From assembly GCA_022822665.1 (NCBI GenBank), contig JAJEAR010000064.1, positions 124,001 to 188,000 of the forward strand: a stretch of 64,000 nucleotides of DNA, written 5' to 3'. The notes beneath the pieces were generated by a model, which worked only from the letters and a program-made list of their open reading frames with translations, had not been told where the DNA came from and ran no database searches. Below, piece by piece: positions 26,036-35,167 of the stretch (position 1 is its first letter; every line of letters begins with the position of its first letter). The position numbers were made by a program, and so were the translations under genes. The stretch is from Alphaproteobacteria bacterium. Lineage in GTDB: Bacteria > Pseudomonadota > Alphaproteobacteria > Thalassobaculales > Thalassobaculaceae.

Positions 26036-28384
26036 ATGACAGGCACTGCCGCATCCGAACTCATTCCGACCGCAAGCCACTGGGGCACCTACTTCGCGGA
26101 GGTCCGCGACGGCCGCCTGCTTGACCTGCACCCCTGGGAGGAAGATCCGGCACCGGCGGTGATCGGCCCGGGTATGGTCGACGCGGTCGACGACGCCGTG
26201 CGCATCCGCCGGCCGGTGGTCCGCGCGGGATTCCTGCGCGATGGCCCCGCGGCCGACCCGGCCGGCAGGGGAGCCGAACCCTTCGTCGAGGTGTCCTGGG
26301 ACACGGCACTCGATCTCGCAGCCGCCCAGATCGACCGGGTCCGTACGCGGTTCGGCAACGACTCGATCTTTGCCGGCTCATACGGCTGGGGATCGTCCGG
26401 ACGATTCCATCACGCCCAGAGCCAGGTGCACCGGTTCATGAATGCCGCCGGCGGCTATGTTGCGCACCGCAACAGCTACAGCCACGCTGCCGCCGAGGTC
26501 ACGCTCAGGCGGACGGTGGGGGATTTCCGGGGCCTGGTGCTGGACCAGGCCACCCAGTGGCCGGACATCGCCTCGCACTGTGATCTGCTGGTGATGTTCG
26601 GCGGCATGCCGCTCAAGAACGCCCAGGTCACGTCGGGCGGCGTCGGACGCCACACCCTGCACGAGTGGCTGTGCGCATGCCGGGACGCCGGCACCGAGTT
26701 CGTCAACATCAGTCCGCTGCGGACCGATGTCGCAGACCTGTACGATCCCGAGTGGATCCCGGTGCGCCCGAACACCGACGCAGCCCTGATGCTGGCGCTC
26801 GCCCATGTGCTCGCCAGCGAGGGACTGCACGACCGCGGCTTCCTCGATCGCTACACGGTCGGGTTCGACCGGTTCAGCGCCTACCTGTTCGGCGAGACCG
26901 ACGGCACGGTGAAGGATGCCGACTGGGCAGCCCCGATCACCGGCGTTCCGGCCGCGGTGATCCGCGAGCTTGCCCGGCGCATGGCCGCGGGCCGGACCAT
27001 GATCTCCACCGCCTGGGGGCTGCAGCGCGGCGAGTACGGGGAACAGCCGATCTGGCTCACCGTGGTCCTTGGCGCCATGCTGGGGCAGATCGGGCTTCCG
27101 GGTGGCGGGTTCGGGATCGGCTACGGCAGCGAGAACGGCATCGGCAACCCGGTCCGGCCCTTCGCATGGCCGGCGTTGCCCCAGGGCCGCAACCCGGTGG
27201 ACGACTTCATCCCGGTCGCGCGCATCGCCGACATGCTGCTCGAGCCGGGTGGAAGCTATCACTACGACGGGGAGCAGCGGCGCTATCCCGACATCAGGCT
27301 GGTCTACTGGGCCGGCGGCAACCCGTTTCATCACCACCAGGACCTGAACCGGCTGGTCGCCGCCTTTCAGCGGCCCGAGTGCATCATCGTCAACGAGATC
27401 TGGTGGACCGCCACGGCGCGCCACGCCGACATCGTGTTCCCGGCAACCTCGCCTCTCGAACGCGATGACCTGATGATGGCGCACTGGGAACCGGCCGTCG
27501 CCCCGATGGTCAAGGCAATCGAGCCGGTGGGAGAGAGCCGGCACGACTACGACATCTTCTCCGGCCTGGCTGCCAGGCTCGGTTGTCTCGAGACCTTCAC
27601 CGAGGACCGGGATGCCGAGGAGTGGCTGCGCCACCTGTGGAACCAGGCACGCCAGCGTGCCGGCGGCGCCGGCATCGAACTTCCCGACCTCGAGACCCTG
27701 CGCCGGGAAGGGCCGCGCCAGGTGCTGGAGCGCGACGGCCCGGTCATCCTGTTCGATGCGTTCCGCCGCGATCCCGACGCCGCGCCGCTGGCAACCCCGT
27801 CCGGCCGCATCGAGATCCACTCGGAAACCGTCGAGGGTTTCGGTTACGACGATTGCCCCGGCCACCCGGTGTGGCGCGAGCCCGCCGAATGGCTCGGTGC
27901 GCAGGGACGCTGGCCGCTGCACATGATCTCGAACCAGCCCCGTACCCGGCTGCACGGCCAGCTCGACAACGGCGCGGTGAGCCGAGGATCGAAGGTGGCC
28001 GGGCGTGAACCGGTCACCATGCACCCTGATGACGCCTCAGCCCGCGGCATCCGCGACGGAGACGTGGTGCGCATATTCAATAACCGCGGCGCCTGTCTCG
28101 CCGGCGCCATCGTGTCCGAAAGCGTGATGGCCGGCGTGATCCAGCTCTCCACCGGGGCCTGGTACGACCCGGAGGTGCCGGGCCGGATCGGATCGCTGTG
28201 CAAGCACGGCAATCCCAACGTGCTGACCCGCGATGCCGGCACGTCGCGTCTGGCCCAGGGGCCGGTGGCGCACGCGGCCCTGGTCGAGGTCGAGCGCCTT
28301 GAGGGTCCGGCGCCGCCGGTGACAGCCCATGAACCGCCCGTCATCGTGACGCGCGGGACCCGGTCCCCGAACCCGGAGACATGA
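26036..28384 (+). CDS. Molybdopterin-guanine-dinucleotide oxidoreductase, BisC/TorA type
   Basis: This 782-aa enzyme belongs to the DMSO reductase family, closest in look to biotin sulfoxide reductase. It has A-G-S-Y-G-W-G-S-S-G-R-F-H-H-A-Q-S-Q-V-H-R-F near residue 115, with the Ser that ligates molybdenum. It also has G-L-Q-R-G-E-Y-G-E-Q-P near 330, and a C-terminal cofactor domain with H-M-I-S-N-Q-P-R-T-R-L-H-G-Q. There is no N-terminal 4Fe-4S Cys motif and no Tat signal, so a cytoplasmic single-subunit enzyme is expected. It ends one base before the SDR gene, and the pair probably forms an operon. Substrate is open: S-oxide, N-oxide or another oxo compound. Confidence 0.88.
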   Translation: MTGTAASELIPTASHWGTYFAEVRDGRLLDLHPWEEDPAPAVIGPGMVDAVDDAVRIRRPVVRAGFLRDGPAADPAGRGAEPFVEVSWDTALDLAAAQIDRVRTRFGNDSIFAGSYGWGSSGRFHHAQSQVHRFMNAAGGYVAHRNSYSHAAAEVTLRRTVGDFRGLVLDQATQWPDIASHCDLLVMFGGMPLKNAQVTSGGVGRHTLHEWLCACRDAGTEFVNISPLRTDVADLYDPEWIPVRPNTDAALMLALAHVLASEGLHDRGFLDRYTVGFDRFSAYLFGETDGTVKDADWAAPITGVPAAVIRELARRMAAGRTMISTAWGLQRGEYGEQPIWLTVVLGAMLGQIGLPGGGFGIGYGSENGIGNPVRPFAWPALPQGRNPVDDFIPVARIADMLLEPGGSYHYDGEQRRYPDIRLVYWAGGNPFHHHQDLNRLVAAFQRPECIIVNEIWWTATARHADIVFPATSPLERDDLMMAHWEPAVAPMVKAIEPVGESRHDYDIFSGLAARLGCLETFTEDRDAEEWLRHLWNQARQRAGGAGIELPDLETLRREGPRQVLERDGPVILFDAFRRDPDAAPLATPSGRIEIHSETVEGFGYDDCPGHPVWREPAEWLGAQGRWPLHMISNQPRTRLHGQLDNGAVSRGSKVAGREPVTMHPDDASARGIRDGDVVRIFNNRGACLAGAIVSESVMAGVIQLSTGAWYDPEVPGRIGSLCKHGNPNVLTRDAGTSRLAQGPVAHAALVEVERLEGPAPPVTAHEPPVIVTRGTRSPNPET

Positions 28385-28385
28385 C

Positions 28386-29189
28386 ATGGCGGATGGTCTG
28401 GACTTCTCGGGCGCTGGCGTGCTGGTGACCGGCGGCGCGAGCGGCATCGGGCGCGCCACGGTCGACGCCTTCGCGGCGCGGGGTGCGGCCGTCGCGGTCT
28501 GCGACCTCGACCCGGATCGTGCCGGCGAGGTGGTTCGCGCGCTCGGCAACCGTCACGTCGCGGCACCCGGCGACGTCTCGCAGCCCGACGAGGTCGCAGC
28601 CCTGGTCGCGACCGCCCGTGCCGGGCTCGGACGGATCGACGTCCTGGTCAACTGTGCCGGGGTGTCCGACAGTTTCTCGCCGACCGGCGAGCAGACGATC
28701 GAGCACTGGCAGCGCATCATCGACATCAACCTGACCGGGACCTACCTCACCTGCCGGGCCGTCGCTCCGGACATGATTGCCGCGGGCGGCGGGGCGATTG
28801 TGAATATCAGCTCGATCGCCGGGCTTGCGGGGCTTCCGCGTCGAAACGCCTATACCGCGTCCAAGCACGGGGTCGCCGGGCTGACCCGGGCGCTTGCGGG
28901 CGAGTGGGCCCAGCAGGGTGTCAGGGTCAACGCCGTAGCGCCCGGTTATATCCGTACCCCCATGGCCCAGACCCTGATCGAGGCCGGCAAGGTCGACGAG
29001 GCGCGGATCCGCCGCCGCACCCCGATGGGGCGGATGGGCGAGCCCGGCGAGGTTGCAGATCTCATGGTCTACCTCGCCTCCCCGCTCGCAGGCTACGTGA
29101 CCGGCGCGGTGATCCCCGTCGATGGCGGCTACATCGCCTACGGCGCCGCGGCGGACGCGGCCGACATCGAGGAGCCGCGGACAGGTTGA
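28386..29189 (+). CDS. Short-chain dehydrogenase/reductase
   Basis: This 267-aa classical SDR has the nucleotide loop T-G-G-A-S-G-I-G-R (15-23), N-C-A-G near 90, and the catalytic set N115, S142/S143, Y156 and K160 (Y-T-A-S-K). D40-L-D after the second strand favours NAD(H). The C-terminal P-V-D-G-G-Y is typical, followed by an Ala/Asp-rich tail. It starts one base after the molybdoenzyme stop, so it is probably translationally coupled and acts in the same pathway. Substrate unknown. Confidence 0.9.
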   Translation: MADGLDFSGAGVLVTGGASGIGRATVDAFAARGAAVAVCDLDPDRAGEVVRALGNRHVAAPGDVSQPDEVAALVATARAGLGRIDVLVNCAGVSDSFSPTGEQTIEHWQRIIDINLTGTYLTCRAVAPDMIAAGGGAIVNISSIAGLAGLPRRNAYTASKHGVAGLTRALAGEWAQQGVRVNAVAPGYIRTPMAQTLIEAGKVDEARIRRRTPMGRMGEPGEVADLMVYLASPLAGYVTGAVIPVDGGYIAYGAAADAADIEEPRTG

Positions 29190-29265
29190 ACTCGACGGGG
29201 ATCAGGATAGGCTTGTCGCGTGCCGGCGCGGTGCCGGCCATCACCAGAAGCGGAGACCGGAAGTC

Positions 29266-29589
29266 ATGGCATTCTACGAACTGCGACAGTACACCGTCCG
29301 GCCGGGCAGGATGGAGCAGTGGCTCGAACTGATGGAGGGCAGCATCATCCCGTTCCAGGTCGCCCAGGGCATGGTGATCTGCGGCAGTTTCCGCGGCGAG
29401 ACCGACGACAGTGTCTATGTCTGGCTGCGCCGGTTCGAGAGCGAGGCGCAGCGCGAGGCGCTGTACGCCGCCGTCTACGAGAGCGATACCTGGAAGAACG
29501 AGATTGCGCCGCAGGTCGGCGAGCTCATCGACCGCGAGGTGATCCAGGTACAGCGGATCGTTCCGACATCCCGCTCGACCGTGCAGTAG
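29266..29589 (+). CDS. NIPSNAP family protein
   Basis: This 107-aa ferredoxin-like-fold protein begins with F-Y-E-L-R-Q-Y-T-V-R-P-G-R-M-E-Q-W and has V-Y-V-W-L-R-R-F-E-S-E-A-Q-R near the middle, both family features. NIPSNAP proteins are dimeric and of unclear function, often encoded near degradation genes. The ATG at 29266 is preferred; the frame upstream is not conserved. It follows the SDR by 76 bp and converges with the next gene at 9 bp. Confidence 0.85.
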   Translation: MAFYELRQYTVRPGRMEQWLELMEGSIIPFQVAQGMVICGSFRGETDDSVYVWLRRFESEAQREALYAAVYESDTWKNEIAPQVGELIDREVIQVQRIVPTSRSTVQ

Positions 29590-29598
29590 CCCGGTCCG

Positions 29599-30228
29599 TC
29601 AGTACAGGGTCTGCGCCAGCCGGGCCGGATAGGCGCGGTCGTAGGCCTCGGCATCGAAGTCCCCGCCCACCAGCGCCCTCTGGATCTGTCCGGACGTCGG
29701 CAGGCGGTCGCGCGGGACCCGGGCGTCGTCCGACCACAGCCGCGAGCGGACCAGCGCCTTGGGGCACTGGTAATAGACGCGCTCGACCGTGGTCACGATC
29801 ACGGTGGCGGGCACGGCGTCGCGGTGCGCGAAGCTCTCGCGCAGCGCCCGGTCGGTCGCCAGCACCGCGGTACCGTTGATCCGCAGGGTTTCGCCGACCC
29901 CGGGGATCAGGAACAGCAGCGAGATCCTCGGATCAAGGACCAGGTTGCGCAGGCTGTCGAGCCGGTTGTTGCCGCGCCGGTCCGGCATCATGACCGTCCT
30001 GCGGTCGTGCACCCGCACGAAACCCGGCGGATCGCCGCGCGGCGAACAGTCCATCCCCTGCGGGCCCGAGGTGGCCATGACCACGAACGGAGCCGCCTCG
30101 ATGAACTGGCGGTAGTGATCGGAAACGTAGTCGATCTCCTTGACCAGGGCCGCCTGCGACGGCGTACCGTAGAGTGATTCGAGCTCCTCGATGCTTGCCA
30201 CGTGTTCGAATGGGGCGGCAGCGGACAT
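29599..30228 (-). CDS. Pyridoxamine-phosphate-oxidase-like flavoprotein (MSMEG_1061 type)
   Basis: This 209-aa split-barrel protein has F-I-E-A-A-P-F-V-V-M-A-T-S-G-P-Q-G, S-P-R-G-D-P-P-G-F-V-R-V, D-R-R-G-N-N-R-L-D-S-L-R-N-L and I-S-L-L-F-L-I-P-G. These are the FMN-binding and dimer motifs of a PPOX subgroup often annotated as MSMEG_1061 family. Such proteins reduce small electrophiles or have no known substrate. The ATG at 30228 removes an unconserved Arg/Pro-rich upstream stretch. It lies downstream of the OLD gene with an 82-bp gap. Confidence 0.85.
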   Translation of the reverse strand: MSAAAPFEHVASIEELESLYGTPSQAALVKEIDYVSDHYRQFIEAAPFVVMATSGPQGMDCSPRGDPPGFVRVHDRRTVMMPDRRGNNRLDSLRNLVLDPRISLLFLIPGVGETLRINGTAVLATDRALRESFAHRDAVPATVIVTTVERVYYQCPKALVRSRLWSDDARVPRDRLPTSGQIQRALVGGDFDAEAYDRAYPARLAQTLY

Positions 30229-30310
30229 CCGCGCACTCCTTCGCGTTCCGGGTTGTGACCACGGCATCGGTAGCGAAACCCGCCCGCAAAGTACAGCCCG
30301 GTCCTGCCTG

Positions 30311-32050
30311 CTACCCGTCCGACGCGGGCCGGGCGCTCGCGGCCACACGTGCGATGGCGTCGAACTTCTCCCCGATCTCCGGATCCATCTCTTCTTCGGG
30401 AACGTATCCTGCAAGGACGTGAAAGTTCCTCTTGTCCATCAGGTTGGGCACACCGAGCGCAGCGAAGTACGCGCTGAACAGCGGTCCCAGAAACAGGTCG
30501 CTGACCTTCACATCGCCGTCCCACGGTGAGCCCTGTCCCAGGACCTGCATGGCGTCTCCGACCGTGTCGATCGCCCTGGACATTGCATCGAGCCGTCGAT
30601 CGACCTCGGCCGGGGCGAACAGTGGCGCCGGTTCTGCTGCCAGGGCAGAGTTGCGCGCATATGCATCGAGCGTTGACCTGGTACAGAGATAGTTCCCGAT
30701 CTCCCGCTTGTTCCAGGCCAGGTAGACAAGCACCGGGTCATCCGGAAGCGCGCGATCCAGTCGATCGAACAGCGCCACGCCCTTCAGATCCGCGACCGCT
30801 TCCTTCAATCCGTGAAAGTGGCGTGCAGCCGAGAGCGGCTGGTTGCCGACGTACCGCACGAAGGGTCTTTCCAGCGCCTTGCAGATGTCGGTCCTGCCCA
30901 GGCGGCGTGCAAATGCCTGCAGGACTGCAAGGTCGGTCGAACCCTCCAGGTACAAGACCCACCCTTTCTGTTCCGCCTGCAGGTACTGGTCGAACCCGAT
31001 TTCGGCGAGCGCCTTGCGCACCTCGCTGTTGCCGCGACCCAGGGGGTGCGGACTTCCGACAAAGGCGATGACCAGGTCCCTGCCTGCGGCTTCGTTCAGC
31101 AACACCTCGGAATGGCTGGCCGCAACGATCTGATTGCCATGCTCCGACGCAACCTCCGAGAGCACGCGATAGATTTCGCGCTGGCGCAGGATCTCGAGAT
31201 GGGCGTCGGGCTCGTCGAGCAGGATGACGGCACCCGGATTGGCATGCATGTACGCGAGGAGCAGCAGCGTCTGCTGCAGTCCCCGGCCGGCGGACGAAAG
31301 ATCGAGTGTGACACCGCGCTCCCGATACCACATCGCGATCTCACCGCGTTCCTCCACGTATCTGGGCTCATCAAGTTCAACGCCGAACAGGGCCTCGATA
31401 CGGCCCGCAAGCCCTGACCACCCTTCCTCGCCCTGTCGGTAGACCTGGTAGCACAGGTTGCGCAGTACCTCTGCCGTCCGACCTTCGCCCACCCGGACAT
31501 TCACCGCGCCCTGGTCAAGACGGGTCTCGGTCGCCGCCAGTCCCGACATGGGAGGAAGAAGGACTATGCGAGTGGCGACCGCCTCCGGCGGCACCGGCAT
31601 TCGCTGTGGCGATTTCTCCTCGCTCAGTCGAAGCGGTCGGCAATAGAAGGATTCCTCGTTCGCGTAGTCGAACTCGAGCCCGCATTCCCAGGCCTTGTCC
31701 CTGCTCACCCCTTCAACAACGATGTCGACCCGCACATTGCTGGTCCTTTGACGACCGTCGACGCGGATCGCGTCACGGACGCGACGATCACGCCACAGCA
31801 GGTTGGCGCTGGGATGCGGCATCGCGTACAGGTCCCGGCGATTGACGGTAACGCCCGGCCTCGATTCCGGGGTGCTCTTTCCGCCGCGCTTCTCGTTCCA
31901 CCGCTTGACACCGACCTCCCACAGCGCCAGCGCCTGCATGGCCGTGGTCTTGCCCGAGTTGTTCGGACCGATGAAGACCACGGGGTTTCCGAGCTCCACC
32001 TCCACTTCGCCGAAACGCTTGAAATTCCGAATGGTAAGCCTGGTCAGCAT
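30311..32050 (-). CDS. OLD-family ATPase with TOPRIM-like domain
   Basis: This 579-aa protein has an SMC/ABC-type ATPase head: Walker A G-P-N-N-S-G-K-T-T (28-36), a signature-like L-S-S-A-G-R-G-L-Q-Q-T, and Walker B A-V-I-L-L-D-E-P-D-A-H-L-E. A TOPRIM-type start follows near residue 375 (L-Y-L-E-G-S-T-D-L-A-V-L). OLD nucleases act in phage defence, and GajA of Gabija has the same layout and size. No UvrD-like GajB, reverse transcriptase or other partner lies beside it, so it looks like a solitary (class 1) OLD gene. The ATG at 32050 has GGGGG about 6 bases upstream. Confidence 0.85.
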   Translation of the reverse strand: MLTRLTIRNFKRFGEVEVELGNPVVFIGPNNSGKTTAMQALALWEVGVKRWNEKRGGKSTPESRPGVTVNRRDLYAMPHPSANLLWRDRRVRDAIRVDGRQRTSNVRVDIVVEGVSRDKAWECGLEFDYANEESFYCRPLRLSEEKSPQRMPVPPEAVATRIVLLPPMSGLAATETRLDQGAVNVRVGEGRTAEVLRNLCYQVYRQGEEGWSGLAGRIEALFGVELDEPRYVEERGEIAMWYRERGVTLDLSSAGRGLQQTLLLLAYMHANPGAVILLDEPDAHLEILRQREIYRVLSEVASEHGNQIVAASHSEVLLNEAAGRDLVIAFVGSPHPLGRGNSEVRKALAEIGFDQYLQAEQKGWVLYLEGSTDLAVLQAFARRLGRTDICKALERPFVRYVGNQPLSAARHFHGLKEAVADLKGVALFDRLDRALPDDPVLVYLAWNKREIGNYLCTRSTLDAYARNSALAAEPAPLFAPAEVDRRLDAMSRAIDTVGDAMQVLGQGSPWDGDVKVSDLFLGPLFSAYFAALGVPNLMDKRNFHVLAGYVPEEEMDPEIGEKFDAIARVAASARPASDG

Positions 32051-32790
32051 CAAGATCCCCCGTTGACGCCCGGTCCGGCGATCCCGCCTGCCCGATTTCG
32101 TCGACCACACTCCACGAGAGATCGCAAGGCCCCGCCCGCGGCGAACATGTCCACACTCTGCCGGGCGCTCCCATCACTCCTCCCGGGGCGTCAGCGCACG
32201 CAGATGACCGTACCACCTGACGGGTTTCGGGACGCACGCGTCCCCGGGACAGTTTCCCGGCGGGAACGGTGTGCCACCTTGCGCACGGTCGCACCGTATC
32301 GCACGAATACCCAGTGGTCAGACCGGCCGCCGTCGGGGCGCCGGTAGCCCGGGCGCCAGGGTGCCTGGCAGGTGGGGACCGAACCCGGCCGGCCTGGCAA
32401 AATCGGGGGGGCATGAGTGCATCGCCGTCCCGGCGGTTCGCGTCACTGCCCTGCAACGGGTCCTGGTCCACACTGTCCGCTGGACCGGCGAGCGTCCCCG
32501 CCGACGATGTCTCCGCATGGCACTGTCCCCTCGTCGAACTGCTCCAGAGGCGTGGGCACGGCGCGCTCTGCGGCAACCGGGGCTGATCCCGGGTGACGGA
32601 CCCGTAAAGTCACGCTACTTGCGGAGTTTGTCGGTTCATCACCGACAGGATGCCGGTTCCCCGCTCAGGCTGCCCGTTGGCGCTTGACCGGTCGGTGACA
32701 GGATGTAGCATGCGGCGTGAACCGGAGTGTCGGTCTCGCGACCCGGGCGAAACGCCCGGCGAGGGAACATTCAGGGAGATCGGGTTCAGG
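32051..32790. other. Gene-free stretch upstream of the Rieske/PQQ operon
   Basis: No gene is supported in this 740-bp stretch. It should contain the divergent control regions of the OLD gene and the Rieske/PQQ operon. GC-rich palindromic patches (around 32220-32270 and 32330-32380) are visible, but no promoter or riboswitch could be assigned. Weak open frames on both strands are Arg/Pro/Gly-rich. Confidence 0.45.
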
Positions 32791-33393
32791 ATGGACCGGT
32801 GCAGGGACTGTGACTGTTGGCGGTTCGAACGCCGCGATGTCGTGATCGGAGGTGCCGCGTTCGCGGCGGCGACCATGACAGGGGTGCTGGCCGACGACGC
32901 CGACGCGGCGCAACGGCCACCCGAGAGACAGTTCGTTCAGCCGGGAGACCGGTTCCAGGCCGTGACAGGTGCGATCAACAAGCAGCTTGTGCGTCCGGAA
33001 CTGCTGGAAGTCGGCGCCCGCCCGGTCGAGGCGTTCCCGCTTGAACCGGAGAGCGGCATCCTGCGCCGGCGCAACCGGCTGAACCGGCTGTTGCTGCTCA
33101 GGCTCGACACCGCGGCGATGAGCAAGAAGACCCGCGAACGAAGCGTCGAGGGTGTGGTGGTCTACTCGGCCCTGTGCACCCACCGCGCCTGCACGATCAA
33201 GTCGTGGATCCCGGACAAGCAATTCCTGCGCTGTCACTGCCACCTGTCGCAGTTCGCAGCGCTCGAGACGGGCCGCATCAAGCGGGGACCGGCGCGCAGG
33301 GGGTTGCCCATGGTACCGGTTGGCCTCGATGCGGACGGCTTCGTTGTCGCGACCGACGGGTTTACCGGCAGACCGGGCCCGGCCAGGAAGTAG
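32791..33393 (+). CDS. Tat-exported Rieske [2Fe-2S] protein
   Basis: This 200-aa protein has a twin-arginine start (F-E-R-R-D-V-V-I-G-G followed by an Ala-rich hydrophobic segment). Near the C terminus is a Rieske site: C-T-H-R-A-C, then 14 residues later C-H-C-H-L-S. Both the ligands (C-x-H and C-x-x-H) and the two extra cysteines that form the disulfide in bc1-type Rieske proteins are present, suggesting a fairly high potential. Unusually, C-R-D-C-D-C-W precedes the arginines. It starts the operon, 32 bp before the PQQ dehydrogenase, and may carry its electrons. A folded cluster explains the Tat route. Confidence 0.82.
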   Translation: MDRCRDCDCWRFERRDVVIGGAAFAAATMTGVLADDADAAQRPPERQFVQPGDRFQAVTGAINKQLVRPELLEVGARPVEAFPLEPESGILRRRNRLNRLLLLRLDTAAMSKKTRERSVEGVVVYSALCTHRACTIKSWIPDKQFLRCHCHLSQFAALETGRIKRGPARRGLPMVPVGLDADGFVVATDGFTGRPGPARK

Positions 33394-33425
33394 CATTTCC
33401 TTGTATTGAGGGAGGAAGAACACTG

Positions 33426-35165
33426 ATGCGAACACTTCTAGCAGGGGCCGCGATCGTCGCGGGTCTCGGGCTTGCGGCGAATGCCATGGCCCAGCAGTAC
33501 AACGTCGTCACCGACGCGAGACTGCAGAACCCCGAACCGGAAAACTGGTTGATGTGGCGCGGCAACTATGAGGGCTGGGGCCACTCGACGCTTGACCAGA
33601 TCAACGCCGACAACGTCGGGGACCTGGTGCCGGTGTGGGCATACTCCACCGGGGTGACCGAGGGCCACCAGGCACCGCCGATGGTCAATGACGGCGTGAT
33701 GTATGTCTCCACGCCGCAGAATCAGGTGATCGCGCTCGATGCCGCAACCGGCACCGAGATCTGGCGTTATGTCCGCCAGCTGCCGGAAGACCTGTTCCAG
33801 CTTCATCCGACCAACCGCGGCGTCGCGCTGTACGGCGACAAGGTCTACATGGCGACGGTTGACTCCGGCGTGGTGGCGCTCGACGCCAAGACCGGCGAAG
33901 TGGTGTGGGACGTGCTCGTCGGCGACTATACCGACGGCTACTACTCCACGCTGTCGCTGCTGGCGGCGGAAGGCCGGATCATCACCGGCGTGTCCGGCGG
34001 CGAGTACGGCATCCGCGGCTACGCCATGGCGCTCGATGCCGAGACAGGGGCCGAGGTCTGGAAGACCTACACCATCCCGGCGCCGGGCGAATTCGGCAGT
34101 GACACCTGGAAGGGTGACAGCTGGAAGACCGGCGGCGGGTCGGTATGGATGCAGCCCAACTACGACGCGGAGACCGGCATCCTGTACCTCGGCACCGGCA
34201 ACGGCGGCCCGTGGATGCCCGACACCCGCCCGGGCGACAACCTCTATACCACCTCTCTGATGGCGCTCGACATCCAGACCGGCTCCATCGAGGGACATTT
34301 CCAGTACCACTGGAACGATGCCTGGGACTGGGACGAGGTGTCCGCCCCGATCCTGATGCCGATCGAACGTGACGGCCGGAAGTTCAAGGGCCTGGTGCAT
34401 GCCGGGCGCAACGGCTTCCTGTGGACGCTCGAACGCACCGATGGCCCGGTGAAGTTCGTGGCCGCCGACAAGTACGTGAAGCAGAACGTCTTCGAGTCGA
34501 TCGATCCCGAGACCGGCCGGCCGAGTTACCACGAGGCGGCGACGCCGGGGACCAACAAGACGGTGACCTTCTGCCCGAGCCTGTGGGGTGGCAAGGACTG
34601 GGTGCCGGAGGCCTACAACCCGGATACCGGACTGCTGTACATCCCGGCGCACGAGAACCTGTGCTCCGAACTCGGCGGCGTGCCGATCGGCGAACGGGTT
34701 CCGGGCGAACTCTACATCGGCATCCCGATCGACGTGATCCTGTCGTCGCTGCGCTTCCACGAGAGCGTCGATCCGTCCAAGCCGGTCCCGATCGGCCAGC
34801 TGCAGGCCTGGGACATGAACGCCGGCAAGATGGTCTGGAGCCACGACTTCAACGACACGCCCTACTGGGGGCCGATCCTGTCCACGGCCGGCAACCTGCT
34901 GTTCACCGGGGGTACCAACGACCGCATGTTCCGCGCGTTCAACGCCGAAACCGGTGAAATGCTGTGGGAGTACCCGACAAACTCGGGCGTGACCGCGGCG
35001 CCCGCCTCCTACGAGGTTGACGGCACCCAGTACATCGCGGTCCAGTCGGGCTGGGGTGTCGATGCCGAGCGCATGCAGGGCCTGCTCAAGGACATGCTCC
35101 CGGCGGGTCGGGTCCCGGATGTGCCGCAGGGCGGCGTGATCTGGGTGTTTGCGCTGAAGCAGTGA
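33426..35165 (+). CDS. PQQ-dependent alcohol dehydrogenase, lanthanide-type signature
   Basis: This periplasmic quinoprotein (579 aa, signal peptide about 1-22) oxidises alcohols to aldehydes. The eight-bladed propeller shows tryptophan-docking repeats such as A-L-D-A-x-T-G-x-x-x-W. By comparison with methanol dehydrogenase, metal/PQQ residues are E193 (G-G-E-Y-G), N259 (G-T-G-N-G), W241 and the catalytic D301. D303, two residues on (W-D-W-D), is the extra Asp that marks lanthanide-binding XoxF/PedH enzymes. The adjacent Cys-Cys ring seen in most members is replaced (E-D-L-F-Q-L-H-P). GGAGGAAG precedes the ATG. No cytochrome c partner is next to it; the Rieske protein may fill that role. Confidence 0.9.
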   Translation: MRTLLAGAAIVAGLGLAANAMAQQYNVVTDARLQNPEPENWLMWRGNYEGWGHSTLDQINADNVGDLVPVWAYSTGVTEGHQAPPMVNDGVMYVSTPQNQVIALDAATGTEIWRYVRQLPEDLFQLHPTNRGVALYGDKVYMATVDSGVVALDAKTGEVVWDVLVGDYTDGYYSTLSLLAAEGRIITGVSGGEYGIRGYAMALDAETGAEVWKTYTIPAPGEFGSDTWKGDSWKTGGGSVWMQPNYDAETGILYLGTGNGGPWMPDTRPGDNLYTTSLMALDIQTGSIEGHFQYHWNDAWDWDEVSAPILMPIERDGRKFKGLVHAGRNGFLWTLERTDGPVKFVAADKYVKQNVFESIDPETGRPSYHEAATPGTNKTVTFCPSLWGGKDWVPEAYNPDTGLLYIPAHENLCSELGGVPIGERVPGELYIGIPIDVILSSLRFHESVDPSKPVPIGQLQAWDMNAGKMVWSHDFNDTPYWGPILSTAGNLLFTGGTNDRMFRAFNAETGEMLWEYPTNSGVTAAPASYEVDGTQYIAVQSGWGVDAERMQGLLKDMLPAGRVPDVPQGGVIWVFALKQ

Positions 35166-35167
35166 GC

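Noticed and set aside
30311..32050. Gabija defence system
   Set aside because: The protein is GajA-like in layout, but no UvrD-type GajB gene lies on either side, so the two-gene system is not supported.
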